From Ruminiclostridium sufflavum DSM 19573 (GTDB taxonomy: Bacteria > Bacillota > Clostridia > Acetivibrionales > DSM-1351), in contig NZ_QKMR01000002.1 of NCBI RefSeq assembly GCF_003208175.1, positions 1-64,000 of the forward strand: DNA of 64,000 nucleotides, written 5' to 3'. The position numbers and the translations under genes were made by a program. The notes below the pieces were generated by a model. The model was not told the DNA's origin and did not search any database. It worked only from the letters and a program-made list of their open reading frames with translations. Shown here in pieces: positions 39,201 through 46,800 of this stretch. Numbering within the stretch: the first letter of the stretch is position 1; the number at the start of each line of letters is the position of its first letter.

Positions 39201-42200
39201 CAGCGGTACAAATAATCGGTTTAAGCGATGCAAAGGATATCGCGGCAGGGGAAAGCCACAGCTTGGCACTAAAGAGTGACGGAACGGTGTGGACACTGGG
39301 GAACAGTGATTACGGACAGTTGGGAAACGGTACATCGGCAACGGGCATTATGGCGGAAAAGGTAAGCAGTTTAAGCGGAATAACGGCAATCTCCGGAGGC
39401 TTTACACACAGTCTTGCGCTGAGGGACAACGGGACAGTTGTAGCATGCGGGTTTAACAATTACGGCCAGCTGGGAGACGGAACAAAAACAAACAGAGCAA
39501 CGGCAGTACAGGTAAGCGGTCTTAGCGGGATAACGGCAGTTGCGGCAGGCTATTATCACAGTATTGCACTGAAGAATGACGGAACAGTGTGGGCGTGGGG
39601 AAGAAACCTATACGGAGAGCTGGGAGACGGAACAACGGAGGAAAAGACGGTTCCTGTTCAGGTAAACGGCTTGAGCGGTATAACGGCTATAGACTGCGGC
39701 GGATACCACAATCTTGCACTGAAAAATGACGGAACAGTGTGGACTTGGGGCTATAACAATTACGGCCAGTTGGGGGACGGAACAACGGCAAATAAGTCAA
39801 TAGCCGTACAGGTAAGCGGTCTTAGCGGAGTAACTGCAATTGAAGGAGGCTACTTCCACAGCCTTGCATTAGAGGAAGACGGAATAGTGTGGACCTGGGG
39901 ATATAATGCCTATGGCCAGCTGGGGGACGGAACAACGGCAAATAAGTCAATCCCTGCACAGATTAGTGGCTTAAACGGAATAACAGCTGTCGGAGGAGGT
40001 CTTTATCACAGTATTGCACTAAAAAGTGACGGAACAGTATGGGCATGGGGATTTAACGGATATGGCCAGTTGGGTGACGGAACAAATGTAAGTAAGACAA
40101 CAGCGGTAAAGACAAGCGGACTTAATGGGATAACCGCCATATCAGGATGGGATTATCATAATCTTGCACTGAAGAGTGATGGCACGGTTTTTGCATGGGG
40201 AAATAATGATTGCGGACAGTTGGGAGACGGAACAAGGATAAACAAGCTGTCAGCTGTACAGGTAAACGGAACAACGGATATTGCAGCAATAAATGCAGGA
40301 GTGAGGTGCAGTATAGCGTTAAAAAGTGGCGGAACAATTTTTACATGGGGAAGCAACCAGTATGGACAGCTATTTAACGGGGAAAAGGGATATTCTGAAT
40401 ATATTAAATATGCATTTGGAACACAGCTGGAGGAAGGACAGTTCATTAAAATAGCAGCGGGCCGCAGTCACAGTCTTGCACTGAAGAGTGACGGAACGGT
40501 ATGGGCATGCGGATATAATGGTTTCGGCCAGCTAGGGGATGGAACCGTGACAAACAGGTCAACGGCAGTGCAGGTAAACGGCTTGAGCGGGATAAAGGAT
40601 ATTTCAGCGGGCTACATTCACAGTCTTGCACTAAAGGAGGACGGAACAGTCTGGGCATGGGGCTACAACGGATATGGCCGTCTGGGAGACGGAACGACAT
40701 CAATCAGAACAACAGCAGTACAGGTAAGCGGCTTAAGCGGAGTTAAAGAAATAGCTGCAGGAGGCGAGCATAGTCTTGCACTGAAGGAGGACGGAACAGT
40801 CTGGAGCTGGGGCTATAATATAAATGGCCAGCTGGGAGACGGAACAACGGCATACAAGACAACAGCGGTGCAGGTAAACGGCCTTGGCGGGATAGCAGCT
40901 GTTTCGGCAGGCTCCCATCACAGCATGGCATTAAAGAATGACGGAACAGTATGGACATGGGGCTATAACAGCTTCGGCCAGCTGGGGGACGGAACCGTGA
41001 TAAACAAAACCACACCGGTGCGGGTAGAGGACCTGGGCGGAGTAAAAGCAATAGAGGCGGGCGGATCTCACAGTATTGCACTGAAAAATAACGGAACAGT
41101 CTGGGCATGGGGCTATAACAATTATGGCCAATTGGGTGATGGAACTGCGGCAAATAAATCAACGGCGGTGCAGGTAAGCAGCCTTGGCAGTATTACGGCT
41201 ATTGCCGGAGGACAAACTCACAGTATTGCACTTAAAAATGACGGAACAGTGTGGGCATGGGGAGATAACGAAGCCGGACAGCTGGGGGACGGTACAATAA
41301 CAAACAAAGGGACAGCGGTGCAGGTAAGCGGTCTTAACGGTGCTGCAGTTATTGCCGCAGGTGAAAGCCTCAGCCTGACAATAAAAAATGACGGGACAGT
41401 ATGGACGTGGGGAAACAATGATTACGGACAATTAGGCGGCGGTACGGCGGCAACAAGCATGACGGCGGTAAAGGTAAGGAGTCTTGGCGAAATAAATGCA
41501 ATATCCGGAGGATATATGCACAGCTTACTTTTAAAGGATAACGGAACAGTATGGTCATGCGGCTATAACAATTCCGGCCAGCTGGGAGACGGAACAAAGA
41601 CAAGCAGAACAACGGCGGTACAGGTGAGCGGACTTAGCGGAGTAACTGCTGTAGCAGGAGGCTATTACCACAGCCTTGCATTACGAGCTGACGGAACAGT
41701 CTGGGCATGGGGAAACAACCAGCATGGAGAGCTGGGAGACGGAACAACAGCAGATAAAACAACGCCAGTACAGGTAAGCGGCCTTAGCGGTATTACAGCA
41801 ATTGCCTGCGGAGGCTTTAACAGTATGGCATTGAAAGCTGACGGAACAGTGTGGACCTGGGGGTATAATGCTTATGGCCAGCTGGGGGACGGAACGACAG
41901 CAAGCAGGACAATACCTGTACAGGTAAGCGGCTTAACCGGAATAACAGAAATAGAAGCAGGTTATCTCCATAGTCTGGCAATAAAAAATGACGGAACAGT
42001 GTGGACCTGGGGAGGAAATATTTGCGGAGAGTTGGGAGACGGAACAACGTCAAACAAGACAATGCCCTTACAGGTAAGCGGTTTGAGCGGGATAACTGCT
42101 GTCGGAGGAGGGATTTATCACAGTATTGCACTGAAAAGTGACGGAACGGTATGGACATGGGGGAATAATGCGTATGGCCAGCTGGGAGACGGAACAGGTG

Positions 42201-42901
42201 TAAACAAATCAACTCCGGTGCAGGTTATCGGCCTAAGCGGAATAACTGCTGTTTCAGGAAGGAATTATCATAATCTGGCACTGAAAAATGACGGAACAGT
42301 ATGGGCATGGGGGAATAACGATTCCTGTCAGCTGGGAGACGGCTCGAGGATAAATAAGCTTACAGCGGTGCAGGCAGTCGGTATGATTGATATTACAGCA
42401 GTACTTGCAGGAGTAAGGTACAGCATGGCCCTGAAAAATGACGGAACGGTTTATACATGGGGAAGCAATCAGTTCGGACAGCTGTGTAACGGGGAAAAGG
42501 GCCTTCGTGAATATCCCGGATATGCATTCGGAATACCCTCCTCAGAATTTGAGCCTGTAACTGCCGCTTGTACAACCGAAAGCACTGCCGGGGAACCCTT
42601 CAACCTCATTTTAAAGGTAAATAATATTGACAGTATTTTCGGACGTACCTTCACAATTACATATGATACAGGGGATATAGACAGTGTAACCGACCTGTGT
42701 AAAATGACATACAAAAAGGATATATTATTAGGAGATATTGAGGACACAAACATAAAAATTCTTCAAAACGAGCCGGGAATTATAAAATTCTCTGTTAATG
42801 AATATATTCCGGAAGATAAATTATGGTCCGGTATAATTAATGTTATAGTATTTAAGCCGGCAGTAAGCGGACAGGTTACTATAAACTGCAATATGGAATA
42901 G
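36212..42901 (+). CDS. Giant exported subtilisin with 28 RCC1 repeats and cohesin-like end
   Basis: The order in the 2229 residues is: signal peptide (1-29); fibronectin-III-like module (about 40-125); subtilase propeptide-like region (about 165-265); S8 protease domain (about 385-660); RCC1 repeats (about 703-2110); and a C-terminal beta module (about 2112-2229) ending VSGQVTINCNM, cohesin-like. The catalytic triad is Asp396 (VAVIDTGID), His456 (NHGTHIAGI) and Ser612 (GTSMAAAFVSG). The protease domain carries inserts, notably about residues 290-375 before the Asp. Each RCC1 unit is about 50 residues (AGxxHSLALKxDGTVWxWGYNxxGQLGDGT). Twenty-eight units would make four seven-bladed propellers. 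There is no SLH or sortase anchor. A role in surface binding or proteolysis is inferred. Confidence 0.9.
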   Translation: MLKKMKSISILLAAVFMLQGTINPAIYAAGANDAVMEISVPQLSLMNFGKTSDSVELVWTSRNNSIKASAYEVYRDDKLIKQTESFTFTDSKLTPETNYSYLIIAKDADGNVIANSNSMDIKTAAKEDNTAIGADGAYPEDLTGSAIELEDIPKAKMSEKGNPDSLADRFIIKYKNESGRERARRVFEKTDKIDKIDMKLNRHLQGNGISRNNKVYMADSNKIGNESIIDIIYMDKEERLGDIASDLQKNNLAGDIEYIQPDYKLSLSSNDTLYGSQWGLENNTGEAESSSNAFTPSKKIELLPYHLRAAINDNPEFMELLMSTPAGEIKNKLSAGDIGGNIDLNILTEVVNEPVFMDTSLMQTEEQNRPQYLCDAGVPEAWSKSEEENVTVAVIDTGIDITHEDLLENIWANPAEIPGNGTDDDGNGKIDDTNGWNFSDDNNTVYDYQNIAGENHGTHIAGIIGAVKDNGKGTAGVAPSAKIMPLKVFKDGTAYTGDIINAIQYAESMGAKIVNCSWGSTDENTALKEAIQNSDMLFVCAAGNNGLDIDSAPVYPAAFDCPNIITAASVNKNGGLSVFSNYGERSVAVAAPGEAIISTTAGNTYGEDSGTSMAAAFVSGEASLLLSSFTDMSAAEVKERIIQCSEHLSSLTGRVCGSSKISCINALNNIATDEIINISSIGEAGTDMTENTGDFSLFSAGTAEGQFQRLAAGRSHSIALRKDGTVWSCGYNGFGQLGDGTAVDKSAIVQVLGLSGIKEISAGVYHSMALKSDGTVWSWGYNGYGRLGDGTTAVRKTAVQVSGLSGVKAIAAGGNHSLALKEDGTVWSWGYNGYGQLGDGTTEYKTTAVQVSGLSGITAISAGYHHSMALKEDGTVWTWGYNNFGQLGDGTTVSKTAAVQVTGLLGVKAIFAGGYHNLALKEDGTVWTWGYNNCGQLGDGTTANKSTAVQVSGLGVITKIAAGQNHSLALKNNGSVWTWGYNEFGQLGDGTTTNKTTAVQIIGLSDAKDIAAGESHSLALKSDGTVWTLGNSDYGQLGNGTSATGIMAEKVSSLSGITAISGGFTHSLALRDNGTVVACGFNNYGQLGDGTKTNRATAVQVSGLSGITAVAAGYYHSIALKNDGTVWAWGRNLYGELGDGTTEEKTVPVQVNGLSGITAIDCGGYHNLALKNDGTVWTWGYNNYGQLGDGTTANKSIAVQVSGLSGVTAIEGGYFHSLALEEDGIVWTWGYNAYGQLGDGTTANKSIPAQISGLNGITAVGGGLYHSIALKSDGTVWAWGFNGYGQLGDGTNVSKTTAVKTSGLNGITAISGWDYHNLALKSDGTVFAWGNNDCGQLGDGTRINKLSAVQVNGTTDIAAINAGVRCSIALKSGGTIFTWGSNQYGQLFNGEKGYSEYIKYAFGTQLEEGQFIKIAAGRSHSLALKSDGTVWACGYNGFGQLGDGTVTNRSTAVQVNGLSGIKDISAGYIHSLALKEDGTVWAWGYNGYGRLGDGTTSIRTTAVQVSGLSGVKEIAAGGEHSLALKEDGTVWSWGYNINGQLGDGTTAYKTTAVQVNGLGGIAAVSAGSHHSMALKNDGTVWTWGYNSFGQLGDGTVINKTTPVRVEDLGGVKAIEAGGSHSIALKNNGTVWAWGYNNYGQLGDGTAANKSTAVQVSSLGSITAIAGGQTHSIALKNDGTVWAWGDNEAGQLGDGTITNKGTAVQVSGLNGAAVIAAGESLSLTIKNDGTVWTWGNNDYGQLGGGTAATSMTAVKVRSLGEINAISGGYMHSLLLKDNGTVWSCGYNNSGQLGDGTKTSRTTAVQVSGLSGVTAVAGGYYHSLALRADGTVWAWGNNQHGELGDGTTADKTTPVQVSGLSGITAIACGGFNSMALKADGTVWTWGYNAYGQLGDGTTASRTIPVQVSGLTGITEIEAGYLHSLAIKNDGTVWTWGGNICGELGDGTTSNKTMPLQVSGLSGITAVGGGIYHSIALKSDGTVWTWGNNAYGQLGDGTGVNKSTPVQVIGLSGITAVSGRNYHNLALKNDGTVWAWGNNDSCQLGDGSRINKLTAVQAVGMIDITAVLAGVRYSMALKNDGTVYTWGSNQFGQLCNGEKGLREYPGYAFGIPSSEFEPVTAACTTESTAGEPFNLILKVNNIDSIFGRTFTITYDTGDIDSVTDLCKMTYKKDILLGDIEDTNIKILQNEPGIIKFSVNEYIPEDKLWSGIINVIVFKPAVSGQVTINCNME
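38320..42541 (+). repeat. RCC1 coding repeat array, two tandem blocks of 14 units
   Basis: A 150-bp periodicity runs through the region. Block 1 (38320-40431) and block 2 (40432-42541) are about 2.1 kb each and correspond unit by unit. Both open with GQF...AAGRSHS-ALK and both close with an aberrant unit (TWGSNQ.GQL.NGEKG). Confidence 0.9.
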
Positions 42902-42970
42902 GGAGTAAAAGTATTGCCAATTTTATTAAGTAATTTAAAGAGTGAACTAATTTAAGCGGAGGTAATCCAT

Positions 42971-43843
42971 ATGAAAAATAAAAATATTATAAAAGCAGGT
43001 ATATGCCTAGCAGTATTATTAATAATTTGTACAGCAACCGTTTTTGCTGTTTCAAATACTCAGGATAAAAGTGAAAAAGCAAAGGCTGAGCAAATAACGG
43101 CAGATAAATTAAACTATAAAGTGAAAGCCACTACTTATGAAGAATGGAAAGAAGCATTAGAAAGCTTGAAATCTAAAAAAAGTACAAATGTTATAACAAA
43201 AGAAAAAATAGATGAACTTTATGAAAGCGGATATAGCCTGTCTGATATTGATAAGGCGGAAAAGCTGGCTATAGCAAGCGGAAAGACTATCGATGAAATA
43301 CTGGGCTTGAAATACAGCATGAAGGGCAAAACTCTCGTGAATACAGACAAGTCATGGGAAGAAATAGAAGCAGAGTTAGCAGTCAAAAACAATAATCTTT
43401 TGAGTAATCAAAGAATGTCAAAAAGTACCTCTGACACCTTGAAAAGCAAAAAATTCTCAGATAAGCAAATTGTTGAAATTGAAGTCCTTTCGCTTAACTA
43501 TGGCAAGGATTATGACCAGATAGTAAAGGATATTGAATCAGGCAAAAATTATGACCAGCTAGATAAACAGTACTGGGAAGAGCAATATAACAAAAAACTA
43601 AATAAAGTGGAGAGTCAAGTAATTAATCAAGAGGATCTAGAAAAGCATATAAAAGAAAACGGCAAAATTAGTCAGGATGAAATTCAATTGGCTGAGAAAT
43701 ATGGTATTACCCACATAACTGTTATCGGATATGCAAAAAACCTTTCTCAAAAGTATAATATAAGGCTTGAAGAAATTTTTAAACTTAAAAAAGAAAAAAC
43801 TAACTGGAGTGATGTTATAAGCACACTAGAGGAGGTGAAATAA
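42971..43843 (+). CDS. Exported helical-repeat protein coupled to RHS
   Basis: The 290-residue protein has an N-terminal signal peptide or anchor (KAGICLAVLLIICTATVFA). It then has a charged helical region with a degenerate motif seen at least three times: a helix-turn segment (YSLSDIDKAEKLAIASGKTIDEIL; FSDKQIVEIEVLSLNYGKDYDQIV; ISQDEIQLAEKYGITHITV...) followed by SWEEIEAEL, NYDQLDKQY or NWSDVISTL. No family is named. Its stop overlaps the RHS start (TAATG), so the two are translated together. An accessory or chaperone-like role for RHS secretion is a guess. Confidence 0.7.
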   Translation: MKNKNIIKAGICLAVLLIICTATVFAVSNTQDKSEKAKAEQITADKLNYKVKATTYEEWKEALESLKSKKSTNVITKEKIDELYESGYSLSDIDKAEKLAIASGKTIDEILGLKYSMKGKTLVNTDKSWEEIEAELAVKNNNLLSNQRMSKSTSDTLKSKKFSDKQIVEIEVLSLNYGKDYDQIVKDIESGKNYDQLDKQYWEEQYNKKLNKVESQVINQEDLEKHIKENGKISQDEIQLAEKYGITHITVIGYAKNLSQKYNIRLEEIFKLKKEKTNWSDVISTLEEVK

Positions 43844-46800
43844 TGAGATTCAAATTAACATGGCTTTTAACAATAACCTCAGTATTTGTTCTGTTATTAA
43901 GCTCCAATTTGGTAAGTGCAGAAGATTTAGTTGACAAAAGCCCTTACTACAATGGGTTAGGATATCCTGGAGCTGTATTTAATAAAGGGATTGAACCTCC
44001 ATATTCACTAAACGGCAATTCAGAAGAAACTATTGACCCGGTAACAGGAGCAATTAATATAAAGGTAAATGATATAAGCTTAAAAGGCAGAAATGGATTG
44101 GATTTTTCTTTATCCAGATATTACACACAGAATAATAGTGCACTATATGAACCTTATGTTTATCCAGGCTATACATATACTTTATTGCCAGAACCCATAG
44201 ACCTTTATTATGTTCAAGTAAAAGTGAAGAGAACTAAAATTGACTTGAATTCTGGAAATAGTATTGGTGACTCTACGGTTACAATATTAGATGAACTAGG
44301 ACCTTATTTAAATACTTCTTATGCTCAACCTGTGATAGATGAAATTAATGATATAGAAGATGAATATAGTGATGTCTATTATGACAAGGAGACTGGAAAA
44401 TGTTTTGTTTATTTATATGATTACTATTCAGTCGTTGTAACTAGACCTACTTATTACTATTTATCAGATATAGATTATGTAAATAAACTAATAGTTAATA
44501 CAGATAATCATAAATTTTCAGATCTGGGTGCAGGCTGGCAATTTGATCTTCCGTATATAGAAGATATAGAAGGGTATAAATATTTACATTACGGGAGTGC
44601 CGGTACATGGCAGATAGATTTCAAAACCAGCGGGGACTCTCACTTAAAGGATTATCCTTTAAAGGATATAAAGCTGAATAATGACAGTTGGTCGTATTAT
44701 AACGGACAAATGTATTCTGCATATGTTCTGGAGCAAAAGGATGGAAAGAAAACTTATTTTGGAAGTGACGGAAGACTGCTGGGTATAAAAGACAGATTCG
44801 ATAATGAAATAAGATTCCAGCATGATACTTCAGAACCGGAATATCCTTTATTAAATAAAATCATTGACAGTGTTGGAAGAGAGATAAATATTACATATTC
44901 CGGATCCAAAGTATTAATTACTATTAATGATGAAACGAACCCAGACAATAACAGAACGATTAAATATAATAAAGCTACTGTTCCGGAAGTGCCGGCTAAT
45001 TATGTCCTTGAATATGTTATAGATGCTGAAAACAGGCAGACAAAATACCAATATTCAATAAATTCAGCAAATATAAATTTAGTTGAAAAGGATTTAAGTG
45101 AAGGAGTTTTAAATGTATATGCATGTCTTACAAAAATAATAATGCCGACAAAAGGAGAGACTTGCTACAGCTATACAAAAAGTACCAAGAATTGCGGTAC
45201 CGACGGTATAATGGAGGTATATAAGCTCAATGAAAGATATGAATCTAAAAATGACGGTGTAAATTATAATTATAAGAAATTTAATTATTTGTATGGGGAA
45301 ACAGGAGAATATGACGGTTATCCCAACTATTCCAGTGATGCTTCCATACCGGATTCTTACATAATTAAGACACAGGTTGTGGACGGCCTTAATAACAGTG
45401 AAATCTACACATATAACAAGAAAATGTTACCAATAAACATAATACAAGAAGGTACAAACCATAAATATGAAACAATAAATGAATATGACTCAGTCACAAG
45501 GCTGCTTCTGAAAACTGTAAATAAAACATTTAATAAAGCTACCGGTGCTTTAATGCAAAGTGTACAGAACTATACATATGACACCACGGGCTACAGGGAT
45601 TTGTTGGAATATTGGGATAGTCAGGCCGCGAGAGATAGCAGTAATATGCCAACGAACAATGAGCATAAGGTAACATATACATATCAATCTACATACCATT
45701 ATCCGCTGACTAAAGTATATAATAGAGATGCATCAACCACTGTAAAAGAGGAATATACACCAGCCAGTGACTTAAAAGCAATACAACAGATAAAAATATA
45801 CGAAAACTCTGTATTAAAAGGTAAGACTCAATATAATTACGATAGCTACGGAAATATCATTGAGGAAAAGAAATATTTGGATGATGGTGTAAATTCAATA
45901 TCAACATATTACAGCTATAATGACAACAACAGTGCCAGAAACGGAAAGTTTAACGGAGCATACCTGACAAGGAAGTGGAACAATAATGTAAAAAATATTG
46001 ATGAGCTTGAGAACAATTTGCCTGGAATTACTGTTGAGGAAACATTTAAATATGATTGGTTCGGCAATATTATTGAAAAGAAGGACGGTAACGGTAATAC
46101 AACCGCATATGAATTTGATAAGCTGGGAAGAGCGAAAAAAGAGACACATCAGGATGGTACATATAAAACATGGCAATACACAACTGACAGCTTAGAGAAT
46201 AGTGTTGTTATTTCTGATGAAAATAAAAGTAAAATAAAGAATTTGTATGATCAATTTGGAAATATTATGTGTCAGGTTGATGTGGCATCAGGTCAAAATC
46301 TTAATCAGTATACATATGACAGTCAAATGCGGTTGAAAACTGAAAGTAATCAGAACACCAGCCTCTCATACGGAACAAATACATACAATTATGACAGTAT
46401 TGGCAGACTATTGGAAAAGATTACGAAAAATCAACAGGATACAGTTATTGCCAAAGAGAGTTATTCTTATGATGATGCATGTGACAATGGACTATATAAC
46501 AAAGTTACAAAAACAATCCTCGGAGAAACAGGCTCACCGTCAATAACTGCCGTTGAGTACACAAATAAGCTGGGACAGGTAGAAAAGTCAGGTACCCTGC
46601 ATAACGGAACAGAATATTTAAGCACCTTCAAATATGATTACCTTGGAAACAAAACAGAGGAAAAGTCGGCAAGAGCATATGACGAGGGCTGGAGCCAGGC
46701 TTATACAGCAAAGTATGACTATAATTATCAGGGCAATGTGGTAAAGCAATATAACATAAACGGTGATTATACAACCAGCACTTATGATACACTGGGAAGA

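Noticed and set aside
38320-42541. Regular 150-bp repeats that could be mistaken for a CRISPR or satellite array
   Set aside because: The repeats are in frame throughout one long coding region and translate to RCC1 units.
38621-42753. Many open frames on the minus strand opposite the RCC1 gene
   Set aside because: They are mirror frames of the repeat codons, lack ribosome binding sites, and repeat the same meaningless peptides.
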